Part shown: in pieces, positions 38,316 through 46,258 of the stretch
Layout of the letters: each line of letters opens with the position of its first letter
Numbering within the stretch: position 1 is the stretch's first letter
Assembly (NCBI GenBank): GCA_016841605.1
Contig: JAENYV010000002.1
Coordinates: forward strand, 270,222-334,221
Length of the DNA: 64,000 nucleotides
Direction: 5' to 3'
DNA from: Dethiobacter alkaliphilus
Lineage (GTDB): Bacteria; Bacillota; Dethiobacteria; DTU022; UBA8154
Made by a program: the position numbers and the translations under genes
The notes under the pieces: model-generated
Told to the model about the DNA's origin: nothing
Database searches by the model: none
Seen by the model: the letters and a program-made list of their open reading frames with translations, nothing else

Positions 38316-39079
38316 ACAGCATTCTGCTCCGCAAAGAACTCCGGGAAGCGCGTTGGAAGATTGTTCTGGGGACAGCGATCCTGACGGCAACTGCTCTCTT
38401 TATACCCCTGGCCTTTAACTATATCAAAGATTTAATCTCCGTTCTTCCTCAGGAGCAACTGGAGAAGTACGGCGGCATAATGACTCTCAATATTTTTAAT
38501 GATTTTTCGCTGTATCTCTGGAGTCAGTGGAATGCCAAAAACCTTACACAGATAGGGACAATTCTTGCAGTTTTGGTAGGAATGAATCTAATTGCCGGTG
38601 AAATAAGCGGCCGGACTGCCGGCTTTTTACTGACGAGACCTGTTTCCAGACGAAGTGTATTCCTAACTAAAGCATTGGCAGGTATGCTGACAATTATTTT
38701 CATGGTCTGGTTTGCCACAATAATAATGGTAGTAGTGGTAAATTATTTTATGCCATATACTATTGATGCAGGGCGCCTTTTCCTGACTACCGTCCTTACT
38801 ACCCTTGGACTTCTTGTCCTGTTTTCTTTAACCCTGCTGTTCTCTACACTCATTGACGAGCCGGTCAAAGCCGGAGGAGCGACCTTACTCATTATTCTTT
38901 TGATAGTTTTATTCGGCTGGTTTGGACCGTTGCGCTTCCTGAATCTTTTTAACTATATGTCCGGGGCCAGGTACTTTCTAGGCGGTATTTTTCCTGTTGT
39001 GCCGGCAGCGGTTATGTGCGGTTCGATACTGGTTCTCTCCATTGCCGGTCTGAGCGTGTTTGAAAAAAAGGAGTTTTAA
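38312..39079 (+). CDS. ABC-2-type permease
   Basis: A 255-residue membrane protein with about six hydrophobic segments and the ABC-2 element LIAGEISGRTAGFLLTRPVSRRSVFLTKALAGML between helices 2 and 3. It overlaps the ATPase gene by 4 bases, so the two form one transporter with two copies of each subunit expected. Confidence 0.88.
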   Translation: MNSILLRKELREARWKIVLGTAILTATALFIPLAFNYIKDLISVLPQEQLEKYGGIMTLNIFNDFSLYLWSQWNAKNLTQIGTILAVLVGMNLIAGEISGRTAGFLLTRPVSRRSVFLTKALAGMLTIIFMVWFATIIMVVVVNYFMPYTIDAGRLFLTTVLTTLGLLVLFSLTLLFSTLIDEPVKAGGATLLIILLIVLFGWFGPLRFLNLFNYMSGARYFLGGIFPVVPAAVMCGSILVLSIAGLSVFEKKEF

Positions 39080-39108
39080 TTACTTTTATCTGAGGGAGGC
39101 AGAAAAAA

Positions 39109-39411
39109 ATGTTACTGACCACTACTGACATAAAGGTTGATTATGAAGTTTTGGGGATTGTTCGGGGCAATAAGGTAAAAGCGGTCCATCTCGGCAAAGA
39201 CATTGCAGCTTTTGTAAAAAACATCATTGGCGGCGATGTCTCCGAATATGCCGAATTGATGAGTGAAGTAAGAGACGCCGCGTTTGAAGAAATGATTAAG
39301 GAAGCCGAAAAAATGGGGGCCAACGCTATTGTGGGCATTCGCTTTTCCTCTTCGACAATCTCCTCAGGTATGGCGGAAATATACGTCTACGGGACTGCGA
39401 TCAAAATTTAG
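39109..39411 (+). CDS. YbjQ-family (UPF0145, DUF74) protein
   Basis: A 100-residue protein that matches the pentameric YbjQ fold: VDYEVLGIVRGNKVKAVHLGKDI, then EVRDAAFEEMIKEAEKMGANAIVGIRFSSSTI and a terminal YGTAIKI. Family members have been suggested to bind metal but the function is not known. It is 30 bases beyond the permease gene behind TGAGGGAGG and is probably cotranscribed with it. Confidence 0.9.
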   Translation: MLLTTTDIKVDYEVLGIVRGNKVKAVHLGKDIAAFVKNIIGGDVSEYAELMSEVRDAAFEEMIKEAEKMGANAIVGIRFSSSTISSGMAEIYVYGTAIKI

Positions 39412-39477
39412 TTGCCGGATGAGCATTTTTCCATTTGACGTATTATTTCAGCTTTAACCATTAAAACTGTGTTTTAC

Positions 39478-39510
39478 GAAAAAAGAAAGCCCTTTCAGCT
39501 TTCTTTTTTC
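39478..39510. terminator. Bidirectional intrinsic terminator
   Basis: Perfect 13-bp inverted repeat with arms GAAAAAAGAAAGC and GCTTTCTTTTTTC around CCTTTCA. It has a T-run on either strand and lies between the convergent YbjQ and TetR genes, overlapping the tetR stop codon. Confidence 0.85.
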
Positions 39511-40064
39511 ATAATGCCGTATTGAAAAAACTCCATGAGTTGGGTAATAGTATCTTCAAAGGTCAACCCATTGGTAATGATAAATTCGGGATTGGCAACG
39601 GCCTGGACAGAGGCCAATATCGCCGTCATTATAATGCGGGGGTTAAGATCCCTGATATAGTTTTTATTCCTTTCATCCAGGAAAAATTTAGATTTAATGA
39701 TGTTCTCCGCCTTTTTCATGCGGAAATCGTCGATCTTCTTCCAGTAATGGGGATAGTGCCGGCGTAAATCATCCAGCACCAGGGGATTAATAATGCGGGA
39801 CCCTACCTGATGCAGGATAAGAAGCATGTGGGCTACTATTTCATCCGGCTTGTGATACGCCTCCACAAATTCTTCGATCTTGGAGGCCATTTCTGCCATA
39901 TACTTATCCAGGGTAGCCTCAATTATTTCATCCTTGCTGCGGAAATACCGGTAAAGAGTGCGTTTGCTCATCCCGGACTCGGCTGCCAGTTCATCCATGG
40001 TCACCCGGTAAAAACCCCTGGTTCCGGAAAGTGATAGAAAAGCGGAAAGAATTCGCTCTTTGAT
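39495..40064 (-). CDS. TetR-family regulator, probable ATC start
   Basis: A 189-residue repressor with helix-turn-helix VTMDELAAESGMSKRTLYRYFRSKDEIIEATL and an all-helical C-terminal ligand domain. The first ATG (at VTM) would delete helix 1. In frame upstream lies IKERILSAFLSLSGTRGFYR, the normal first helix, beginning with ATC at 40064, seven bases after a perfect AAGGAGG and with no ATG, GTG or TTG nearby. It is the last gene of the efflux operon it probably controls, comparable to CecR with YbhGFSR. Confidence 0.87.
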   Translation of the reverse strand: MKERILSAFLSLSGTRGFYRVTMDELAAESGMSKRTLYRYFRSKDEIIEATLDKYMAEMASKIEEFVEAYHKPDEIVAHMLLILHQVGSRIINPLVLDDLRRHYPHYWKKIDDFRMKKAENIIKSKFFLDERNKNYIRDLNPRIIMTAILASVQAVANPEFIITNGLTFEDTITQLMEFFQYGIMKKES

Positions 40065-40111
40065 AGAAAAACCTCCTTACTTAGTACTGCAGAGAAAAAT
40101 TAGCATTAATA

Positions 40112-41221
40112 TCAAGCAATTTTTTTCTTAAATTTCAGGGCACTCACGATTAACAGCACCACAGTAAAAACCAACAGGGATGTAACCTGTCCTATCAAGT
40201 AAGGAAAGCCAATACCCTTTAATACTATACCCCTGATAATATCCAGGTAATAGGTGAGCGGAATCAAGTTACTGAAATAATAGATCAAACGGGGCATGGC
40301 ATCCCGGGGAAACAGAAAACCCGAAAGCAGGATGCTGGGCAACATGACGAAAAAGCCCATCTGCATGGCCTGCATCTGGGTCTTGGCCACATTAGAAATC
40401 AGGATACCCAGCCCCAGGGAGGCTGTAATAAAAAAGAGAGTCAACAAATAGAGCTCCAGTAGGCTGCCCCTGATGGGCACGCCAAAAACGGTAACACCAA
40501 TGATTAAGGCCACGGTAATTTGCAGATACCCCAAAATGATATAAGGAACTATTTTCCCAATCATTAATTCTATGGATTTGATCGGTGTGACCATCAACTG
40601 CTCCAGGGTCCCCCGTTCCCTTTCCCGCACGATACCCATAGAAGTAAGAAGGACCATGGTCATGGTTACCACAGTACCCAGAATAGCCGGGACCATATAA
40701 TAAGCCGTTATTCCGTCAGGGTTATACCAGGGGCGGACTCTGATATCGTATGGCGGCCCGGCCAGCCGCACTTTTTGGGCGAGAATCTCCTGAGATTTAA
40801 GCAGCCCGATAGAATTAGCAATGGCAATAGCCTGGTTGGCGACCATGTTGTCGCTTGCATCAACCAGCACCTGCACCTGTGCCGGAACCCCCCTGTTGAC
40901 ACTGGCGGCAAAATCAGGGGGGAAAACGATCCCAACCTTGGCCTTACCGCTGTCTATCATTTTATTCACGTCACTATAGCTAACAGCGATATACTCAATA
41001 TCAAAATAGCCGGAAGCGCTGAAAGCATCCAGCAACGCCCGGCTTTCACCGGTCAGGGACTGGTCGAAGACCACTGTGGAAATATGTTTTACTTCTGTCT
41101 GGATGGCAAAGCCAAAGAGTAAAAGCTGCACTAAGGGAAGCATGAAAACCATGCCCAGGGTCATTCTGTCCCGGCGCATCTGTAATAATTCTTTCTTTAA
41201 CACCGCGATGATTCTATGCAT
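40112..41221 (-). CDS. ABC-2 permease of a drug-efflux system (YbhS/YbhR-like)
   Basis: A 369-residue permease: one N-terminal helix (MTLGMVFMLPLVQLLLFGFAI), a large outside domain with FDQSLTGESRALLDAFSASGYF, then five helices with the ABC-2 motif VRERERGTLEQLMVTPIKSIELMIGKI. The end overlaps nothing, but the start overlaps the ATPase gene by a few bases. With the two ATPases and the HlyD-type protein it forms an efflux pump; only one permease gene is present where E. coli has two. Confidence 0.9.
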   Translation of the reverse strand: MHRIIAVLKKELLQMRRDRMTLGMVFMLPLVQLLLFGFAIQTEVKHISTVVFDQSLTGESRALLDAFSASGYFDIEYIAVSYSDVNKMIDSGKAKVGIVFPPDFAASVNRGVPAQVQVLVDASDNMVANQAIAIANSIGLLKSQEILAQKVRLAGPPYDIRVRPWYNPDGITAYYMVPAILGTVVTMTMVLLTSMGIVRERERGTLEQLMVTPIKSIELMIGKIVPYIILGYLQITVALIIGVTVFGVPIRGSLLELYLLTLFFITASLGLGILISNVAKTQMQAMQMGFFVMLPSILLSGFLFPRDAMPRLIYYFSNLIPLTYYLDIIRGIVLKGIGFPYLIGQVTSLLVFTVVLLIVSALKFKKKIA

Positions 41222-42137
41222 TACCTTCACCCGCCCTCTGACGTTTGGTCAAAGCTATAAAGACATCATCCAGAGACGGAACTATGGGTCTGGGTTCTGC
41301 TCCGCTGAAATCGTGTAAATCTCCCAGATACTTCTCATCAGCCAATAAAACATGGATTAAGGAACCGTGAATGGAGCAGTCTTTAACATAGGACAAATTC
41401 TCAAGAGCATCGATCCTCTCCATAGCCTGTGGTATAGCCAGCTCTACCAGGAGGCCCTGAAGCGTATTCCTTTTCAGGTACCCGGGCGTATCAACGGCCA
41501 TCAGCTTCCCCGCTGAAATGAAAGCAATTTTATGGCAGCGCTCGGCTTCATCCATAAAATGCGTGGTAACCATAACAGTTGTCCCCTGGTTAGCTAATTC
41601 CTGAATAATATTGAAAAACATCCTCCGGCTGGTGGGGCTCACTCCACTGGTGGGTTCATCCAAAAAGACAATGGAAGGACGGGCGATAATAGCGCAGCCC
41701 AGGGCCAGGCGCTGCTTCCAGCCCCCGCTGAGATTGGCGACGAGTTCCTTTTCCCGGCAATGCAAACCGGCCATTGCCAGCATCTCCTGAATGCGAGCCT
41801 GTCGCTCTTCCCGGAGAATACGATAAATACCGGCATAAAAATTTAAATTTTCCATGACAGTAAGGTCGTCATAGAGACTGAACTTCTGGGACATATAACC
41901 GATACGGGTCTTAATCTTTTCCGCCTCCCGCAGGAGGTCGTAACCGAGGATAGAGGCTGACCCGCTACTGGGTTCCAGGATACCGCACAGCATCCTGATA
42001 ACTGTAGATTTTCCTGCCCCATTGGGACCCAGAAAACCATATATCTCACCGGGTTTTATTTTTATGTTAAGTTTATCGACGGCAGTAAATTTGCCGAAAA
42101 CCCTGGTCAGATCCCGGGTTTCCACCACATATTCCAT
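41214..42137 (-). CDS. ABC transporter ATP-binding protein (second of a pair)
   Basis: A 307-residue ATPase with Walker A GPNGAGKSTVIRMLCGILEP, signature NLSGGWKQRLALGCAIIARP, Walker B IVFLDEPTSGVSP and TTHFMDEAERCH. In YbhF-type systems two such ATPases are fused in one chain; here they are neighbouring genes that abut (stop and start share bases at 42137). Its C-terminal 70 residues (SLDDVFIALTKRQR) match the other half. Confidence 0.92.
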   Translation of the reverse strand: MEYVVETRDLTRVFGKFTAVDKLNIKIKPGEIYGFLGPNGAGKSTVIRMLCGILEPSSGSASILGYDLLREAEKIKTRIGYMSQKFSLYDDLTVMENLNFYAGIYRILREERQARIQEMLAMAGLHCREKELVANLSGGWKQRLALGCAIIARPSIVFLDEPTSGVSPTSRRMFFNIIQELANQGTTVMVTTHFMDEAERCHKIAFISAGKLMAVDTPGYLKRNTLQGLLVELAIPQAMERIDALENLSYVKDCSIHGSLIHVLLADEKYLGDLHDFSGAEPRPIVPSLDDVFIALTKRQRAGEGNA

Positions 42138-43039
42138 CAGAACACCTCTTTCTCAGCCAGGGATACAAAAATATCGTCCATGGAGGGCCTGATTATCTGT
42201 AGAGAGTTGACAAGAATCTTCTGCTGCTCCAGGGCACACCGGATATTGTCGATTTGGGCCGACTCATCCAGCACCAGATGATAACGGTCTCCAAAAAAGT
42301 AGGAATCCTTCACCCCATCCAGGCCCCGGAGAAAAGCTTCCTGTTTAATCTGGGTCTGCAGTTCCAGGACAGTAAAAGAATATTTCTCCTTAAACCCCTG
42401 GGGTGAATCTATTTTTACTACCCTGCCCCGGTCTATAAAGGCCACCTTAGTACATAATTCTGCTTCGTCCATATAAGGGGTAGAAATCAAGATAGTCATA
42501 CCGTTTTGATTAAGATTATAAAGGATTTTCCAGAACTCTTTGCGGGACTCGGGGTCTACACCATAGGTGGGCTCATCCAGAACCAGAATTTTCGGACGGG
42601 TCACCAGTGAACAGGTAAGCGCGAGCTTTTGTTTCATTCCTCCGGAGAGATTATCGCCAAAACGATCTTTAAATTGGATAAGGCCCGTAATCTCCAGTAT
42701 TTCATCGGCCCGCTGCCTAATGGTCTTCCCGTCCAGTTTATACATGGCACCAAAAAAATTGATATTCTCCATCACCGTCAGATCTCCGTAAAGGCTGAAA
42801 CGCTGGGGCATATAGCCCAAATGCTCCCTCTCAACCAACCGTTCAGGCTCCGTACCCAGGATAAAGACACGGCCGGCATCAGGTGTAATAAGTCCGCAGA
42901 TCATGCGTATTAAGGTAGTCTTCCCCGCTCCATCGGGACCCACTAAGCCGCAGATTTCCATTTTATCTACCTGGAGATTCACGTCCAGGACAGCCCGGTT
43001 AGAGCCAAAGGACTTGCTTACTCCGGAGGTTTTAATCAT
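42137..43039 (-). CDS. ABC transporter ATP-binding protein (first of a pair)
   Basis: A 300-residue ATPase: Walker [21 protein letters not shown] (Asp in place of the usual Asn), signature [20 protein letters not shown], Walker [14 protein letters not shown], and [12 protein letters not shown] where the switch His is replaced by Pro. Loss of that His suggests that this site hydrolyses ATP poorly and that its partner does the main work. The start ATG at 43039 overlaps the end of the HlyD gene and uses GGAGGCGA as ribosome site. Confidence 0.9.
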   Translation of the reverse strand: MIKTSGVSKSFGSNRAVLDVNLQVDKMEICGLVGPDGAGKTTLIRMICGLITPDAGRVFILGTEPERLVEREHLGYMPQRFSLYGDLTVMENINFFGAMYKLDGKTIRQRADEILEITGLIQFKDRFGDNLSGGMKQKLALTCSLVTRPKILVLDEPTYGVDPESRKEFWKILYNLNQNGMTILISTPYMDEAELCTKVAFIDRGRVVKIDSPQGFKEKYSFTVLELQTQIKQEAFLRGLDGVKDSYFFGDRYHLVLDESAQIDNIRCALEQQKILVNSLQIIRPSMDDIFVSLAEKEVF

Positions 43040-44030
43040 TTTGGTCGCCTCCGGGGAAAACCACATCAGCCGGCATACCGGGCTTCAGGATACCGCCCTC
43101 GCCGTTAATCCTGATTTTGACGGCAAAAACCACATTTGTTCTTTCTTTTTTGGTCTGTATGGTTTTGGGTGTAAATTCACCTTTGGCTGCTATCTCCTCC
43201 ACAACACCCTCAAAACACTCCGGCCATCCGCTCACAGTAAAGGAAACTTTTTGCCCTAAAGCTACTTTGGGAAGGTCATCTGTCGGCAGATAGACTTTTA
43301 TCCAGAGGTCATCCAAATTAACAACAGTAGCGATGGAGGCACCAGGCATTATATATTCACCCAATTCATAATTATTCGATAATATAACCCCATCAATGGG
43401 TGAGTAAATTTTAAGATCAGCCAGCATGGCATCCGTTGCTTTAAGAATAGCTTTGTTGCGGTCAATTTCTATCCTGGCGGAATTAATCACTTCTTCGCGG
43501 CTGCCGTCCTGCAAAAGAGCAACACGAGCTTCAGCGGCCTCTAGCTGGTTCTTGCTGATTTCCATCGCTGTCCGGGCTTTCTCAGACTCTACCTGGGTGA
43601 CGGCTCCTTCCGCAAACAAAGTTTCCAGCCTTGCTAAATCGTCAACTGCCCTGTTCAAGTTAGCCCGGGCAATATCCACATTAGCTTCGGCCTCTTTAAT
43701 TTCCTGTTCTCTGGCACCTGACTGCAGGTCAGCCAGTCCGGCCTCCGCCTTTAACACGCTCAGTTCATCCCTTTCCCGTTGGGCCACCAGATCGTTGCGG
43801 CTTAATTCAGCTACCAGCTGACCTTTTTTAACCGGATCGCCTGATTTTATGGAAAGGCTCTCAATCGACCCGGCGATTTTCGCCTGGAGATCCACACTGG
43901 TAGCTTCAATGGTTCCCGAAGCCTGGATTTCTTCCTGCACCTCCTTAAAATATGTCTCCCGGAACCAGAAAAAGCCTACTGCAAGGACGATTATAACGAC
44001 GATAAGGAGTGCCGTCCTTTTTTTCTCCAT
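43032..44030 (-). CDS. HlyD/membrane-fusion family protein (YbhG-like)
   Basis: A 332-residue periplasmic-type adaptor with one N-terminal membrane helix ([18 protein letters not shown]), a lipoyl half ([36 protein letters not shown]), a long coiled coil (residues about 80-190) and a beta-barrel half ([36 protein letters not shown]). First gene of the efflux operon. In a cell without an outer membrane such adaptors dock on the ABC permease from outside. Confidence 0.92.
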   Translation of the reverse strand: MEKKRTALLIVVIIVLAVGFFWFRETYFKEVQEEIQASGTIEATSVDLQAKIAGSIESLSIKSGDPVKKGQLVAELSRNDLVAQRERDELSVLKAEAGLADLQSGAREQEIKEAEANVDIARANLNRAVDDLARLETLFAEGAVTQVESEKARTAMEISKNQLEAAEARVALLQDGSREEVINSARIEIDRNKAILKATDAMLADLKIYSPIDGVILSNNYELGEYIMPGASIATVVNLDDLWIKVYLPTDDLPKVALGQKVSFTVSGWPECFEGVVEEIAAKGEFTPKTIQTKKERTNVVFAVKIRINGEGGILKPGMPADVVFPGGDQND

Positions 44031-44157
44031 TACCTTTCCCCCTTATACTTACACGAAAAGTTTCAAAAGTAGTACACTATTGCCACTTATACGGTTTACC
44101 TGGTTTCATATTAGCACTTTTTGAACAAAAAAACAATGTAAAAAAAATTAAAAAAAG

Positions 44158-44280
44158 GGGGAAGCAAGGGGACGGAAGCAAGGGGGGAAGCAAGGGGGGA
44201 AGCAAGGGGGGAAGCAAGGGGACGGTTCTCTTGCTTCCCCCCCAAAAAAAAGGAAGCAAGAGAACCGTCCCCTTGCTTCC
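44158..44280. repeat. GGAAGCAAGGGG direct repeats ending in a 29-bp perfect palindrome
   Basis: Five or six head-to-tail copies of a 12-14 base unit (GGAAGCAAGGGG with G-rich joints) fill 44158-44220. The last copy begins the left arm (44210-44238) of an inverted repeat whose right arm (44252-44280) is its exact reverse complement over 29 bases; the loop is CCCCC plus eight A. It lies between the end of the Bam-like operon (last gene 44304) and the HlyD operon, where it may also stop transcription. Confidence 0.9.
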
Positions 44281-44303
44281 GTGGAAATAATCTGCGTATC
44301 GTT

Positions 44304-44756
44304 TTACTCATATTTCTTTAGCATATCTTTTGTCTTCTCCGGTGACATCTTTTCGTGAGTCTTCCCGTCGATTTCCACAACCGGACCTAAAGCACAGCGG
44401 CCAAGGCAGTTACAGGTCACCAGGCTAAACTTCGAATCCAGGTCCGTTTCACCGGGTTTAATTCCCGTCTGATCTTGCATCGCATCCACAACTTTCTGTG
44501 CACCGCGTGCATGACAGGCAGTACCATTACATACGTGAATGACATGTTCTCCCTTCGGAACAATCCGAAAGGCTTTATAAAAAGTAGCCGTTTGCTGGAC
44601 CCGGGCGAAAGGAACTTGTAATTTTTCACTAACTCTCTCCAGAATTTCCCTGGACAGCCAGCCGTTTTCATGTTGTATATCCAGCAGTAGTTGAATGAGA
44701 GATGCAGCTTCACTCTGATGTTTATCAATAATCTGATCAATTCTCTCGTTATCCAT
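44304..44756 (-). CDS. NuoE/BamG-like [2Fe-2S] subunit, copy 2
   Basis: A 150-residue thioredoxin-fold [2Fe-2S] protein like NuoE. Cluster cysteines are C76 and C81 (HVCNGTACHARGA) and C117 and C121 (NCLGRCALGP). It pairs with NuoF/BamH-type flavoproteins that handle NAD(H). This copy follows the second MvhD-like gene and is the last gene of the operon. It differs from the copy at 47957 by one residue (Glu135 here, Asp there) and by a few silent changes near the 3' end. The ATG at 44756 is chosen; a GTG eight codons upstream is possible. Confidence 0.9.
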   Translation of the reverse strand: MDNERIDQIIDKHQSEAASLIQLLLDIQHENGWLSREILERVSEKLQVPFARVQQTATFYKAFRIVPKGEHVIHVCNGTACHARGAQKVVDAMQDQTGIKPGETDLDSKFSLVTCNCLGRCALGPVVEIDGKTHEKMSPEKTKDMLKKYE

Positions 44757-44810
44757 AGCCTCCGTCCCGACCTCCTTCACCTAATCTGCTCAGCCTGCTC
44801 TTCTTTCACC

Positions 44811-45581
44811 TTAGGCAAGAGCCAGGCGCCACCGGTTATCCACATACCTCACTAATCCATGTCTGGCTGAGGTATGAAGGTATCTTGATATTTCAGACGG
44901 GGTTAGACCTAAAGTTTCCGACATTTCTCCGCTTGAAAGGGGCCTTTCCCGCAGAAGCAACATAATTTCGCTGATAGACAGTTTGTCTGCTATTAATTCA
45001 CGGAATAATTTATCTAACCCCTCACTGGCATAGTAGTCCTCATACTCTTGTCTGGCTGAACCTAATTTTACTCTCAGCCGCTCACTTCCCATTACTCTAA
45101 GATAAGGAACCAGCTGCGTCAGAGCTTGCATTTTTAACTTCAACAGCTCTTCGTCTATTCCTTCACTTTTACCTAGCGGCCCTAATTCCTTCACCTTATT
45201 GATAAAATTATTGACGACTTCCACATACACATTTCCTTCACTGCCGGACATAAAGTCTATTCTTAACCTTTCAGGGTTCACCCCGATATGCTCCAGTATT
45301 TTTCTAAAAAGAAGCACCAGGTTAAGGGCATGGTAATTTCCCTGCGTTATATAGTTACATTCACCTAAACGGCAACCACCGATAAATACCCCGTCTACTC
45401 CGTTGGAGAAAGCCCTGAGTATATGTGCCGGGTCAACTCTTCCTGTACACATAACACGGATAAGCCTTATTTCTGTCGAATATTGTTGTCTGGAAACTCC
45501 AGCCAAGTCTGCAGCACCGTACGCTCACCACTGACAGACAAAACCCACTATCTTCGGTTTAAATTTAAGCCCTGCACTCAT
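44811..45581 (-). CDS. MvhD/BamF-like selenoprotein with C-terminal winged helix, copy 2
   Basis: Electron-transfer subunit that docks on the HdrA/BamE-like protein. The real start is ATG 45581 behind AGGAGGGAG, giving MSAGLKFKPKIVGFVCQW, then TGA (45527-45525), then AYGAADLAGVSRQQ. The TGA is residue 19, where the homologue at 22.1 kb has cysteine (CNWC), and a hairpin follows, so selenocysteine is inferred. Further cysteines are in VMCTGRVDPAHI and GGCRLGECNY. Beyond residue 145 there is an extra 110 residues ending in ISEIMLLLRERPLSSGEM and LGLTPSEISRYLHTSARHG, a winged-helix-like fold not found in ordinary MvhD. Total 256 residues. Confidence 0.9.
45486..45524 (-). promoter_or_regulatory. 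Predicted bacterial SECIS element, copy 2 of bamF-like gene
   Basis: Eighteen bases after the TGA the minus strand forms TTGGCTGG / CCAGACAA (one internal G-A mismatch) with a five-base AGTTT loop inside the coding sequence. Distance and small G/U-containing loop fit bacterial SECIS hairpins, though the match to the E. coli loop is weaker than for the hdrA-like gene. Confidence 0.55.
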
Positions 45582-45616
45582 CGTTATCTCCCTCCTAAAT
45601 GAATAATATCTCCTAC

Positions 45617-46231
45617 TTACTCCGCGGATTCCGACTGGAAAGAAGGAGAGGGAGATACCAGAGACTCAGCTAAAACGTAAGCGGCCTGTAATGCCTCTGT
45701 TGGGCAGAGCGGGAAACATTCCTTGCATTTCCAGCACTCTGTGGAGACAAGCTCCGGATTAAAACTTATCTCCCGGTTTACTCCACTGTTAATAAAACTA
45801 ACAGCAAACTTCTGCTTTACTTCAGCACAGTATCTGACACAAAGCCCACAATGGATACAAAATGAAGCCTCTTTTTCAAAACGGTTTTTATCTGCACCAT
45901 ATTCTTTTGCATACTCTTGCAATTCCCTGGAATCCGGAGCATGAGAGAGCATCAGCTCCAGAAGTGTTTTGCGAATCTTATTTATCTCTTCGGTTTTCGT
46001 TCTTACCACTAAATTTTCTTTAACGGGGGAAGAACAGGCTGTATCTAGCTTTACTCTACCCCTGGCCTCTACCTCTACCATGCAAAGTCTGCAGGCAGTA
46101 TAGGGTGCCAGCTTTTCATGATGGCAAAGGGTCGGAATTTTTATCCCGGCGCTTTGCGCAGCTTCCAGAACTGTCATCCCTTCGTTGGCTTTAACCTCTT
46201 TGTCATCGATAGTCAAGGTGACTACGCCCAT
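45617..46231 (-). CDS. BamI-like [2Fe-2S]/[4Fe-4S] subunit (NuoG N-terminal type)
   Basis: A 204-residue protein that matches the electron-input end of NuoG/HydA. A [2Fe-2S] domain uses C36, C47, C50 and C66 (PTLCHHEKLAPYTACRLCMVEVE). The linker HAPDSRELQEYAKEYGADKNRFEKE resembles the NuoG His-Cys region. Two [4Fe-4S] sites follow: C125, C128, C131 and C135, then C166, C169, C172 and C176. No molybdopterin domain is attached. It lies directly after the BamH-like gene, as bamI does after bamH in Geobacter. Confidence 0.9.
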   Translation of the reverse strand: MGVVTLTIDDKEVKANEGMTVLEAAQSAGIKIPTLCHHEKLAPYTACRLCMVEVEARGRVKLDTACSSPVKENLVVRTKTEEINKIRKTLLELMLSHAPDSRELQEYAKEYGADKNRFEKEASFCIHCGLCVRYCAEVKQKFAVSFINSGVNREISFNPELVSTECWKCKECFPLCPTEALQAAYVLAESLVSPSPSFQSESAE

Positions 46232-46258
46232 TTTTTTCGCCTCGCTTGCGTATAATTT

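Larger units (their letters stand above)
44308..45581 (-). repeat. Duplicated bamFG-like segment, copy 2
   Basis: This segment matches 47961-49234 at a constant offset of 3653 bases with no gaps. From about 44353 to 45559 I find no difference, including the gap between the two genes. Scattered, mostly silent, differences occur only in the last 15 or so nuoE codons and once near the mvhD start; beyond the mvhD start codon and the nuoE stop the similarity ends. Confidence 0.92.

Noticed and set aside
44158..44280. CRISPR array
   Set aside because: The units abut without unique spacers of constant length, and no cas gene is near.
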